From Deltaproteobacteria bacterium (GTDB taxonomy: Bacteria > Desulfobacterota > Desulfobulbia > Desulfobulbales > VMSU01), in contig JAJXUT010000015.1 in the NCBI GenBank assembly GCA_021782655.1, forward strand, positions 1 through 36,529: a stretch of DNA of 36,529 bases, written 5' to 3'. A program made the translations under genes and the position numbers. Below, one piece after another: positions 22,783 through 30,482 of this stretch; within the stretch, counting starts at the first letter, position 1; the number at the start of each line of letters is the position of its first letter. A model generated the notes under the pieces. The model was not told the origin of the DNA and did no database searches. It saw only the letters and a list, made by a program, of their open reading frames with translations.

Positions 22783-24295
22783 GGTTAAACACCGCCCGCC
22801 GCCAGGACCGGCAGGGCACCCCGTAGTCGGGGATGGTGATTTCGATATCGGCGTAGCAGTAGGGCAGTTGCCGGCGCAGACGCTCCGCCGGCAGGCTCCA
22901 CAGGAAGCCGTCGGCAATCATGATCAGGCCGCCCGCGATCATCACCGTGTTGAAGGTGTCCAGCAGCAAGGCGTGCTTGGGCAGGTTGATCGACAGGGCC
23001 ACCCCGATGGAGAACATGCTGATCCCGGTGCGGATGAAGGCGTAGCCGGTGCGGGATCGGGCCATGGTGGTGCGCAGCCGGGCCATGACATTGCGGCGCT
23101 CGGCCAGCATGGTACGCTCCAGGGCGTGGCCGGTGGTGCCCCAGATGCCGGGGGCCTGGGCCGCGGTCACCGGCAGGCGGACGGGGTTGACGATCACCCC
23201 CGGCACCTGGTGGCGGTGGGGGAAGAAGACATCCCACAGGGTGTAGCTTTCGGTGCCCCGGCGCACCGAGTCCTCGCCCTCCACCCCGGCCCGCCGGCCC
23301 CGGAAATAACGGTAGAAGCCCTCGATCATCATCGCCAGGCCGAAGGTCATCACCCCGTAGTCGAAGGCCTGCCAGGGACTGGCCGGGAAGGTGCGCACCA
23401 GGCCGAAGCCGAGCCCGAGGAAGGCGGTGCCGGTGCGGACAAAGGCCAACCCGGTGCGCACCTTGGCCATCCAGGTGCGGTAGCAGGCCAGGGCCGTGCG
23501 TTCCTCGGCGTAGTCGGTGCGGTCGCTGGCCAGGTAGCGGCGGCGCATCACCGGGGTCATGGTGTCCCAGCGGGTTCGGAGCTCCGCGGCGCCCGGTACC
23601 TCCGGGGAGCGCGAGAAGCTGGGCATGGTCTCGACGTTGTCCACCTCCAGGACGGTGGTACCGCCGGTGGCCTGGGTCCAGTCGTAGGGGGGCAGCGAGG
23701 TGTTGACCCGCCAGGCGGGCAGGTACTTGCGCAGGCTGTCGGCGGCCATGTAGAGACCAGACAGGAGCAGGGGCACCTCGATAAAGAGCAGGAGGCCGCC
23801 GCCTAAGATGCGGAAGAGCAGCACCGAGATGGTGACGAAGGAGATGCCGGTGCGGACGAAGGCCAGCCCGGTGCGGCTCTTGGCGAGCAGGGTGCGGTAG
23901 TGGGCGAGCAGGGAGCGGCGGCCCGCCAGGTAGGTGCGCACCTTGGCCAGGGGCGTCCGGCCGGCGGTGGGGGGAAAGTTGGGGTTGATGTCCTGGTTGT
24001 GCTCGACGATGCGGACGAAGTCGTGGGGCAGGGTGACCAGGAAGGAGACCTCGCTCGCCTTGAGGGTCTGTCGGGCCAACTCCGCCAGTTCCGGCGACGG
24101 GCTGACCGCCAATACCGTGGCCCGGCCCTTGTCCACCTTGAGCGGGAACCAGGCGCCTTCCTTCTTCAAGGCTTCCAGGTTCAACTCCCGCAGTACCCCC
24201 GGCGGGCCGTTGACCGCCTCGCTGTACTGTACCCACGGGCAGTTGTGCTTAAGCGCGAGCGATTCTAGGTCGGCGAGTTTCTGGGACGGCAACAA
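22769..24295 (-). CDS. Membrane protein with three Arg-heptad DUF202-like modules
   Basis: A 508-residue protein, the first gene of the operon. The start is a TTG at 24295 behind GAGGAAAAA (a second TTG follows). Residues 1-105 resemble the second half of a GspE-N-like domain (FPLKVDKGRATVLAVSPSPE). Three modules follow, each a strict heptad array ending in a two-helix membrane hairpin: Arg at 113, 120, 127, 134, 141, 148; at 252, 259, 266, 273, 280, 287; and at 394, 401, 408, 415, 422. The consensus is R-T-x-L-A-x-x, ending RTGLAFVRTG as in DUF202. Loops between the modules are Pro-rich and soluble. It overlaps the next paralogue by 14 bases. Confidence 0.78.
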   Translation of the reverse strand: MLPSQKLADLESLALKHNCPWVQYSEAVNGPPGVLRELNLEALKKEGAWFPLKVDKGRATVLAVSPSPELAELARQTLKASEVSFLVTLPHDFVRIVEHNQDINPNFPPTAGRTPLAKVRTYLAGRRSLLAHYRTLLAKSRTGLAFVRTGISFVTISVLLFRILGGGLLLFIEVPLLLSGLYMAADSLRKYLPAWRVNTSLPPYDWTQATGGTTVLEVDNVETMPSFSRSPEVPGAAELRTRWDTMTPVMRRRYLASDRTDYAEERTALACYRTWMAKVRTGLAFVRTGTAFLGLGFGLVRTFPASPWQAFDYGVMTFGLAMMIEGFYRYFRGRRAGVEGEDSVRRGTESYTLWDVFFPHRHQVPGVIVNPVRLPVTAAQAPGIWGTTGHALERTMLAERRNVMARLRTTMARSRTGYAFIRTGISMFSIGVALSINLPKHALLLDTFNTVMIAGGLIMIADGFLWSLPAERLRRQLPYCYADIEITIPDYGVPCRSWRRAVFNHEDL

Positions 24296-24676
24296 CTTAT
24301 TTTTCCTCGGAGTTGGCCCTGATTTTTTCTGGATGGTGCCTCAATATAAGCCGTTGCCCAGGTGGGTCGGGCGGGCCGGATTTTTTGGTGGCTGGGCATA
24401 TTACCACAATCTTTATGCCTAATGCATGGGAAAAGTGGCCCGTTTCACGGGTAGGGGGAGGGTATTTCGGGGTTCTGGGCAGGCGAAGGTGTGTTGAGTA
24501 TTGACGCTGGTTTGCAAAAAAGGCTATATTCGAGGGCGCCGCAACCAGCCGCCACCCGGCGTCAGCGGGTTGCGGGCCCTGCTGAAGAGGCGGGATTTGG
24601 GCCGTTGCCGGCGGGACGGGCGTTTAGATCTTTTGCGACGCCGTTATATGTGGACATGGGGGCTGGAGGATGAGGC
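24296..24676. other. Divergent intergenic region between the DUF202-like operon and eda
   Basis: No gene is supported in these 381 bases. A 65-codon frame at 24501-24698 starts inside a predicted -35 box, has low-complexity Arg-rich translation and overlaps eda, so it is left out. The half near 24540-24655 is GC-rich with possible stems (GGCGCCGC, CCGGCG). GATCTTTTGCGACGCCG at 24628-24644 resembles one end of the interspersed repeat family. I see no convincing promoter for the minus-strand operon. Confidence 0.4.
24501..24530 (+). promoter_or_regulatory. Possible sigma70 promoter upstream of eda
   Basis: TTGACG (24501-24506) and TATATT (24525-24530) with an 18-base spacer. The transcript would start about 24537, 140 bases before the eda start. 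Confidence 0.5.
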
Positions 24677-25306
24677 TTGCTTGACGGGGTGGAAGTGATC
24701 GGTATTCTGCGGGGCATCTCCCCAGGGCTGTTTCCGGGGGTGATGGCGGCCTCCTTCGCCGCCGGGCTTATGGCCATCGAGGTCACCATGAACACCCCCG
24801 GCGCCGAGGAGATCGTCCGCCGCGCCCGGCCCCAGGTGCCGGAGGGGCGGCTTTTGGGCATGGGCACCATCCGCGATCTGGCCGAGGCCAGACGGGCGGT
24901 GGCCGCCGGGGCCATGTTCCTGGTCTCCCCCAATTTTGACCCCCAGGTGATCGCCTACGCCAAGTCTCAGGCCGTGCCGATTGTGGTCGGGGCCTTGACC
25001 CCCACCGAGGTCTATGCCGCCTGGAAGACGGGGGCGGCGATGGTCAAGGTCTTCCCCTGCGCACCCCTGGGGCCTGGCTATCTTCGTGAGCTTCTGGGGC
25101 CTTTTGATCACCTCCCCCTAGTGGCGGTGGGCGGGGTGACGGCGGCCAACGTGGAGGAGTATTTCGCCGCCGGCGCGGCAGCGGTGGGGGTGGGGGCCAG
25201 CCTGTTCGGCAAGGAGGCCCTGGCGAGCGGCGATCTGGCGGCGGTTGAGGCGAACGTGGCGGATTTCTTGCGGCGCTGCCCTGGTCGCCGGGCAGGAGAG
25301 GGATGA
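24677..25306 (+). CDS. eda: KDPG/KHG aldolase (2-dehydro-3-deoxy-phosphogluconate aldolase)
   Basis: A class I aldolase of 209 residues that splits 2-keto-3-deoxy-6-phosphogluconate to pyruvate and glyceraldehyde-3-phosphate (Entner-Doudoroff route), or a related keto acid. The catalytic residues are present: E35 in AIEVTMNTP, T64 in GMGTIRD, and the Schiff-base K124 in MVKVFPC. The TTG start at 24677 has GGAGGATGA upstream, and an in-frame TGA just before it excludes a longer N-terminus. No 6-phosphogluconate dehydratase is adjacent. It is followed after 61 bases by a second aldolase. Confidence 0.9.
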   Translation: MLDGVEVIGILRGISPGLFPGVMAASFAAGLMAIEVTMNTPGAEEIVRRARPQVPEGRLLGMGTIRDLAEARRAVAAGAMFLVSPNFDPQVIAYAKSQAVPIVVGALTPTEVYAAWKTGAAMVKVFPCAPLGPGYLRELLGPFDHLPLVAVGGVTAANVEEYFAAGAAAVGVGASLFGKEALASGDLAAVEANVADFLRRCPGRRAGEG

Positions 25307-25367
25307 GCTTACGGATCGGACGGGCTTAGGCCCCCGGAATACCTTTTCACGAGGAGGAGATACCTAA

Positions 25368-26309
25368 ATGTACAGACCAGAGATCAAGGTGATTGACTGC
25401 ACGGTGCGCGACGGCGGGTTGATGAACAAGTGGCAGTTCGACGACAAGTTCGTGCGCCGGGTGTACGAGTCGCTGACCAAGGCGGGGGTCGATTACATGG
25501 AGATCGGCTACCTGAGCTCGGAGGGCAAGTTCTCCCGCGACGAGATGGGGCCCTGGAAGTTTTGCGCCGAGGAGGATCTGCGCCGGATCATCGGCGAGGG
25601 CGAAAAGAGGATCAAGCTCTCGGCCATGGCCGACATTGGCCGCATCGATTACGGCGACATCCCCCAGAAGGCGGACAGTTCGCTGGACATGATCCGGGTG
25701 GCCTGTTACGTCCACCAGGTGGACGCGGCCATCGACCTCGCCCACCACTGCATCGACAAGGGCTACGAGACCACCATCAACCTGATGGCGGTCTCCACCG
25801 TCGGTCTGCGCGACCTGGAGGAGGCCTTAAGCGACCTGGCCCAGAGCCGGGTGCCGATTATTTATCTCGTGGACAGCTTCGGGGCCTTCTACTCCGAGGA
25901 CATCGAGACCCTGGCCAAGCGCTACATGGCCAGCCTGCCCGGCAAGACCATCGGTATCCACTGCCACAACAACCAGCAGCTCGCCTTTGCCAACACCATC
26001 ACCTCCATCATTTGCGGCATCAACTACCTGGACGCCACCCTGTACGGCATTGGCCGGGGGGCGGGCAACTGCCCGCTCGAGCTCTTGATCTCCTTCCTGA
26101 AGAACCCCAAGTTCAAGGTGCGGCCCTTGATCGAGGCCATCGAGCACGAGATCCTGCCCTGGAGCAAGAAGATCGACTGGGGCTACTTCATCCCCTACAT
26201 GATTACCGGGGTGCTTAACCAGCACCCGCGCACCGCCATCGCCCACATGGAGTCAGAGCACCCGGAAACGGTGACTGATTTCTTCGATCAGGCCACCAGC
26301 GTCGCTTAA
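25368..26309 (+). CDS. DRE-TIM metallolyase-type aldolase (HMGL-like)
   Basis: A 313-residue TIM-barrel protein of the HMG-CoA lyase / 4-hydroxy-2-oxovalerate aldolase superfamily. The N-terminal metal motif reads IDCTVRDGG (9-17), the middle has VDSFGAFYSEDI (168-179), the metal-binding pair is H198 and H200 in GIHCHNNQQLA, and GIGRGAGN follows. In this group a divalent metal supports C-C bond cleavage or formation with a pyruvate-type enolate. It lacks the C-terminal domain of full 4-hydroxy-2-oxovalerate aldolases, and no acylating aldehyde dehydrogenase partner is present. The start is the ATG at 25368 with GAGGAGGAG. The substrate is unknown. Pairing with eda suggests a keto-acid pathway. 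Confidence 0.82.
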   Translation: MYRPEIKVIDCTVRDGGLMNKWQFDDKFVRRVYESLTKAGVDYMEIGYLSSEGKFSRDEMGPWKFCAEEDLRRIIGEGEKRIKLSAMADIGRIDYGDIPQKADSSLDMIRVACYVHQVDAAIDLAHHCIDKGYETTINLMAVSTVGLRDLEEALSDLAQSRVPIIYLVDSFGAFYSEDIETLAKRYMASLPGKTIGIHCHNNQQLAFANTITSIICGINYLDATLYGIGRGAGNCPLELLISFLKNPKFKVRPLIEAIEHEILPWSKKIDWGYFIPYMITGVLNQHPRTAIAHMESEHPETVTDFFDQATSVA

Positions 26310-26348
26310 GGCCGGAGCGCGACTTCTCTGGCGGGCCGGGCCGAGACC

Positions 26349-27677
26349 GTGATCTCCTTTGATTGCCAGCCGGCCCGGAGTGGCCACGGGGCGGAGTTGC
26401 TGAAACTGCTGATCCTGGCGGTGCTGGTGGGTGCGACCGGGGCCCTGGCGGTGCTGGCCTTCCGCTGGCTTTTGGTCTTCGCCGAGACCCTTCTCTACGG
26501 CCCCGGCCCCGGGCTGGTGGCCCACGCCCAGGCGCTCTCCCCGCTGCCGCGCCTGCTTTCGCCCGCCCTGGGCGGCCTGCTCGCCGGGTTGATCCTGCAA
26601 TATCTGGTTGAGGCCCGCCGGGGCAAGGGCGGGGCCGATTACATGGAGGCGATCTTCGCCGGCGGCGAGATGCCGGTGGCGGGCTCGCTGCTCAAGTCCT
26701 CGGCCTCGGCGGCCTCGGTGGTCTCCGGCGGCTCCATTGGCCGCGAGGGGTCGATGGTGCAGCTTGCGGCCCTGACCGGCTCGGTGCTGGCCGACTGGCT
26801 GCGTCTGCCCCCCGACCGGCGGCATTTTCTGATTGCCTGCGGCGCCGCCGCCGGGGTGGCCGGGGCCTACAACACCCCCATCGCCGGGGCGCTGTTCGTG
26901 GCCGAGATCGTCTTGGGCGGGGTGACGGTGAGTGGCCTGGCCCCGCTGCTTCTGGCCTCGGTGACCTCCGACCTCATCGTGCGCCAGATCACCAAGGTGG
27001 GGCCGATCTACTACGCCGCGAGCCCCTGTAGCCTTACCACCGCCCCGGAGCTTTTGCTTACTCTGGCGATCGGGGCCGGGGTGGGGTTGCTGGGGGCGGT
27101 CTTCGTCTGTTTGCTGGAGCGCGCCCATGCTGGGTTTCATTCGCTTTCCCTGCCGCTCTGGGCCAAGATGGCCCTGGCGGGGCTGGCGGTGGGCGGGCTC
27201 TCGCTCCTGCGGCCCGAGGTCTGGGGCAACGGCTACTCGGTGATCAACGCCCTGCTCCACGTCCCCCACCCCTGGAAGTTGGTGCTGCTCATCCTGTTGC
27301 TCAAGACCCTGGCCACCGTCCTCACCACCGGCTCGGGGGCGGTGGGCGGGGTGTTCACCCCCACTCTGTTCGTGGGCGCGGCCTTGGGCAGCCTGGCCGG
27401 CAGCCTGATCCATTTTTTTCTGCCCGAGGCACAGGCGAGCGCCTATACCCTGGTGGGCATGGGCGCCTTTCTGGCCGCCGTCACTCACGCCCCGCTCACC
27501 GCAGTGGTGATGGTGAGCGAGATGAGCTTCGGCTTCACCCTGGTGCCGGCCCTGGCCCTGGGCTGCCTGAGCGGCTACTACGTCTCGATGGTGCTGCACG
27601 GGGGCTCGGTCTATGCCCACTCCAAGCCCTCCACCCACCCCACCGAACATCTGGAGATCGAGGAGATTGTTAGGTGA
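26349..27677 (+). CDS. ClC-family chloride channel/transporter
   Basis: An inner-membrane protein of 442 residues with the ClC fold. GSIGREGS (128-135) holds the gating Glu E133, NTPIAGALFVAEIVLGG lies at 175-191, and GSGAVGGVFTPTLFVGAALG corresponds to the third anion-pore motif. The first pore motif GSGIP reads GKGGAD. The inner proton Glu of E. coli ClC-ec1 (second Glu of FIIEE) is Ile here (I187), as in many channels and some uncoupled members, so H+/Cl- exchange is doubtful. There is no C-terminal CBS domain. The start is a GTG at 26349 with a weak ribosome site, 39 bases after the aldolase, likely the same transcript. Confidence 0.88.
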   Translation: MISFDCQPARSGHGAELLKLLILAVLVGATGALAVLAFRWLLVFAETLLYGPGPGLVAHAQALSPLPRLLSPALGGLLAGLILQYLVEARRGKGGADYMEAIFAGGEMPVAGSLLKSSASAASVVSGGSIGREGSMVQLAALTGSVLADWLRLPPDRRHFLIACGAAAGVAGAYNTPIAGALFVAEIVLGGVTVSGLAPLLLASVTSDLIVRQITKVGPIYYAASPCSLTTAPELLLTLAIGAGVGLLGAVFVCLLERAHAGFHSLSLPLWAKMALAGLAVGGLSLLRPEVWGNGYSVINALLHVPHPWKLVLLILLLKTLATVLTTGSGAVGGVFTPTLFVGAALGSLAGSLIHFFLPEAQASAYTLVGMGAFLAAVTHAPLTAVVMVSEMSFGFTLVPALALGCLSGYYVSMVLHGGSVYAHSKPSTHPTEHLEIEEIVR

Positions 27678-27699
27678 TCGTCCAGATGTTGCGTGATTT

Positions 27700-27811
27700 C
27701 AAGACTTGACCCCAAGGATGGCATTGTTAAATTTAGTATAGATTTGCAGAAGATAACCTAATGAGATCATGTAGCTTTTAGGGCTGGAAACTATACCGAT
27801 TTAACAATGCC
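27700..27811. repeat. CAAGACTTGACCCC copy followed by a 21-22 bp inverted-repeat element
   Basis: CAAGACTTGACCCC (27700-27713) matches exactly the sequence at the right end of the RAYT unit. Next, GGCATTGTTAAAT...GTATAG (27720-27741) and its reverse complement CTATAC...ATTTAACAATGCC (27791-27811) form a near-perfect inverted repeat with about 50 bases inside. The size (92 bp) and lack of genes fit a miniature mobile element or a long hairpin terminator between the ClC gene and the convergent PEP-CTERM gene. Confidence 0.65.
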
Positions 27812-27833
27812 GGGTGACGGCTGCCGATAACGA

Positions 27834-28691
27834 CTAAGCGGTGGTTTTCTGTTTTCTCCGCCGCCCCATGAATCCGAGTAGACTAAGACCGGAAAACAGC
27901 ATTGTGTAGGTTTCTGGTTCTGGAACAGGTGCGTTAACGGTGTTATACGGCCAGTCAGCGGGCAAACCAAAATCGGCAGTTGTCCCGACCTCGGTATAAA
28001 CTGGAGCTGACCAAGACTGGCCGTCGAATACTTCTAGGCCGATAATGTTAATTCCACGGGAACTAAAAGTGCAAGAAGCTTGTGGGCCGGTGGCATCTGA
28101 AAAATTGCCATTGTTTTGGAAATCCCACCGATAAGAGATAATCTGATCACCATCTGGATCGTAGCTACTTGTCCCGTCAAATAGTGTCGGACTATTTTCA
28201 TAGTAAATATAAGGCCCTTTCAATACAGCTACAGGTGCTCCTGGCGCAGGAGAAGTTCCGCCGCTAGATAATTTAATAATCAAGCTATCCGTAGAGATTT
28301 CATCCGGTGCCCCACTCCACCTCGCCGCACCAGATACCGCAAAAAGTTCTCCTGCATTCCCAGTATAAAAATGATTGGCAGAAGCGGTTGTCATCCAAGC
28401 GGTGCTTGTTCCGTCGCCAAAATTGAACCGGTATTGGTCAATAATTCCATTTGCGTTGGATGAATAATTCGGCGAACTGAAGTCAAAGAAGCTCGCAGAA
28501 AGATCAAAAGCAGCGCTCGTGCCTGAACTAATTGTCAAACCTCCCGCTCTGTTTTCATTCCATCCTGGGCTAATGATCCCATTTGCCTGTCCTTGAAGGA
28601 CTGCGGTAATTTGATCAGCGAATGCGTTCTGGCTCGCAAGTGCAAATCCAGCCCCAAATGCAACCAATCTGATTGTTTTGTACGTGCGCAT
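27834..28691 (-). CDS. PEP-CTERM sorting-domain protein with PKD-like domain
   Basis: An exported 285-residue protein. The signal peptide is residues 1-25 (ending NAFA). An N-terminal beta-rich region, a PKD-like domain (about 150-240, with DGTSSYDPDGDQIISYRWDF) and a C-terminal sorting signal follow: VPEPETYTMLF, a hydrophobic stretch, then GRRRKQK. An exosortase (EpsH) is needed to process it and is not in this window. The start is the ATG at 28691 behind AAGGAAC. The gene is clearly AT-richer than its neighbours and is flanked by repeat copies, which suggests recent acquisition. It has its own sigma70 promoter (28747-28775). The function is surface or matrix related by family only. Confidence 0.88.
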   Translation of the reverse strand: MRTYKTIRLVAFGAGFALASQNAFADQITAVLQGQANGIISPGWNENRAGGLTISSGTSAAFDLSASFFDFSSPNYSSNANGIIDQYRFNFGDGTSTAWMTTASANHFYTGNAGELFAVSGAARWSGAPDEISTDSLIIKLSSGGTSPAPGAPVAVLKGPYIYYENSPTLFDGTSSYDPDGDQIISYRWDFQNNGNFSDATGPQASCTFSSRGINIIGLEVFDGQSWSAPVYTEVGTTADFGLPADWPYNTVNAPVPEPETYTMLFSGLSLLGFMGRRRKQKTTA

Positions 28692-28746
28692 GTAGTTGTT
28701 CCTTGGTTGTTGTGCTAATCGGATTTTCGCTTCCAGTGACAAGAAA

Positions 28747-28775
28747 TTAATAGCCAACCCGCCTTAACAAGTCAA
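28747..28775 (-). promoter_or_regulatory. Sigma70 promoter of the PEP-CTERM gene
   Basis: Minus strand TTGACT (28775-28770), exactly 17 bases, TATTAA (28752-28747). The predicted start is about 28740, some 50 bases before the ATG. Confidence 0.75.
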
Positions 28776-28819
28776 TGTTTTTTCTGTTCTGTAAAATAAG
28801 TTTTTGTTTGGTAGCTTGG

Positions 28820-29734
28820 GGGGTCAAGTCTTGTAATTGCGCAAATTGTATGTTAGTTTCGCCTCATGTCACGACCGTTACGAATAGAATTGGCCGGGGG
28901 GATATATCATGTTACCTCCAGGGGCGACCGGCGGGAGGATATCTTTCTCGACGATGACGACCGGCGCGTGTGGCTGGATATCTTCGGCGCGGCTTGCCGT
29001 CGTTTCAACTGGGTGTGCCATGCCTGGTGCCAGATGGGCAACCATTACCATGTCGTGGTGGAAACGGCGGAGGGTAACCTCGCGCAAGGCATGCGCCAGG
29101 TCAATGGCGTTTACACCCAGGCCTTCAACCGCCACCACCAGCGGGTGGGGCATGTGTTTCAGGGCCGTTACCGGGCGGTGATGGTGGAGCGTGATTCTTA
29201 TCTTCTGGAATTGATTAGATATGTGGTGCTCAATCCGGTACGGGCTGGCCTGGTAGACGAGGCGGGCGATTGGCCTTGGAGCTCGTATCTGGCCATGATT
29301 GGTTCGGCCAGCCGCCATGAGTGGTTGCGGACGGATTGGGTGCTTAGGCAGTTTGGCAAGTCCAGAGGCCGGGCGGTGAAGGGTTATGTCAACTTTGTTC
29401 GGGCGGGCGTTGGCCAGCCCGGCCCCTGGGGTGATCTTAAGGGGCAGATATTTTTGGGTTCCGAGTCATTTATCGCCAGCATGCGGCAACCGGCTGCCGA
29501 TCATGCCGAACTATCCGAGATTCCCAGGGCGCAGCGCCGCCCGCTGGGGCCGCCGCTCTCTTTTTTCCGCGCCACCATCCCCGACCCGAAGCAGGCCATG
29601 GCCGCCGCCTATGGCACGGGCAATTACACCATGAAGGAAATTGCGGCCTTTTTTGGGGTGCACTACTCCACGGTCAGCCGGACGGTAAAACGTCTCGAAC
29701 CGGGCTTGGGTAATTGATTGCAAGACTTGACCCC
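28820..29734 (+). mobile_element. RAYT (REP-associated tyrosine transposase) unit with inverted ends
   Basis: GGGGTCAAGTCTTG (28820-28833) and CAAGACTTGACCCC (29721-29734) are exact reverse complements flanking a single Y1 transposase gene. A third copy lies at 27700-27713 in the same orientation as the right end. RAYT genes are commonly flanked by such palindromic repeat halves, but the exact element boundaries cannot be set without an empty site. Confidence 0.72.
28866..29717 (+). CDS. REP-associated tyrosine transposase (Y1_Tnp / IS200-like)
   Basis: A 283-residue HUH nuclease. It begins MSRPLRIELAGGIYHVTSRG, typical of RAYTs. The HUH motif is H60-Y-H62 in QMGNHYHVVVE, and the catalytic Tyr is Y119 in LIRYVVLNPVRAGLV. 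The C-terminus adds a helix-turn-helix (MKEIAAFFGVHYSTVSRTVKRLE), found in the longer RAYT group and likely used to recognise repeats. It seems intact. Its TGA stop is followed at once by the TTG of folE2. RAYTs mobilise or maintain short palindromic repeats rather than act as selfish insertion sequences. Confidence 0.92.
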   Translation: MSRPLRIELAGGIYHVTSRGDRREDIFLDDDDRRVWLDIFGAACRRFNWVCHAWCQMGNHYHVVVETAEGNLAQGMRQVNGVYTQAFNRHHQRVGHVFQGRYRAVMVERDSYLLELIRYVVLNPVRAGLVDEAGDWPWSSYLAMIGSASRHEWLRTDWVLRQFGKSRGRAVKGYVNFVRAGVGQPGPWGDLKGQIFLGSESFIASMRQPAADHAELSEIPRAQRRPLGPPLSFFRATIPDPKQAMAAAYGTGNYTMKEIAAFFGVHYSTVSRTVKRLEPGLGN

Positions 29735-30482
29735 GATAAAGCTTGCCCATGTCGGGATTGACAACGTCCGTCTGCCCATCTGTGTTAGGGAGCGGGCCGG
29801 GGGCCATCAGCAGACCGTGGCCAGCATCCGAATGCAGGCCAACATGCCCCGGCAGCAGCGGGGGGCCTGCCTGGGGGTTTTCTGGGCCGTCCTGGGCCGG
29901 TATCAGGCCGACATCCGCACCGAGATCTTTCCCACCCTGTTGGCCGAGTTGAAGTCCGGACTTCAGGCCGATTCCGCCTCCATTGAGATGCGTTTCCCCT
30001 ACTTCATCGAGAAACGGGCCCCAGTCACCCAGACCCCTTCGCTCATGGAGTACACCTGTACCTTCACCTGCGGGACCGCCGACGGCGCCGATCTGAAGGT
30101 GTCGATCCTTACTCCCAGCACCACCCTCTGCCCCTGCTCCAAGGAGATCAGCCGCTTCGGGGCCCACAACCAGCGGGCGGAGATCGACTTCACGGTGCGG
30201 TTTGCGAACTTCATCTGGATCGAGGAGTTGATCGCCCTGGTGGAGTCGGCGGCCTCCTGCGAGGTGTACAGCCTGCTCAAGCGGCCCGACGAGAAGTTTG
30301 TCACCGAGAAGGCCTACCAGAACCCGATGTTTGTGGAGGATGTGGTGCGCAAGATCGCGGTCTTGGCCCAGGGGCATCCCGACATCGCCTGGTTTTCGGT
30401 GGGGGTGGAGAGCTTCGAGTCCATCCACAAGCACAGCGCCTACGCCTTCACCGATCGCGACACCATCTCCCATCCTGTTTAA
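29718..30482 (+). CDS. folE2: GTP cyclohydrolase FolE2 (type IB), N-terminus rebuilt at the RAYT junction
   Basis: It converts GTP to dihydroneopterin triphosphate, the first step to folate and queuosine, with a metal other than obligate zinc. Hallmarks are LTPSTTLCPCSKEIS (metal Cys C138, C140), FGAHNQRAEI (H150) and the C-terminal EVY...LKRPDEKFVTE..YQNPMFVEDVVR. The first residues MQDLTP are encoded by the RAYT right-end repeat, so the normal N-terminal 15-20 residues are missing or replaced. The block that is usually GTHMSRF reads GACLGVF. The TTG at 29718 directly follows the transposase stop and lacks a good ribosome site. It may be active by coupling, or be a decaying copy. Confidence 0.82.
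   Translation: MQDLTPIKLAHVGIDNVRLPICVRERAGGHQQTVASIRMQANMPRQQRGACLGVFWAVLGRYQADIRTEIFPTLLAELKSGLQADSASIEMRFPYFIEKRAPVTQTPSLMEYTCTFTCGTADGADLKVSILTPSTTLCPCSKEISRFGAHNQRAEIDFTVRFANFIWIEELIALVESAASCEVYSLLKRPDEKFVTEKAYQNPMFVEDVVRKIAVLAQGHPDIAWFSVGVESFESIHKHSAYAFTDRDTISHPV

Noticed and set aside
21600-24000. Dense short DNA repeats (CGGTGCGG, GGTAGCAGGC) considered as a CRISPR-like or minisatellite array
   Set aside because: They are the 21-bp coding period of the Arg-heptad protein repeats, not spaced identical repeats with unique spacers.
24501-24698. 65-codon plus-strand frame between the DUF202-like operon and eda
   Set aside because: It starts in a predicted -35 box, is Arg-rich and low-complexity in the way of GC-rich shadow frames, has no ribosome site and overlaps the eda start.
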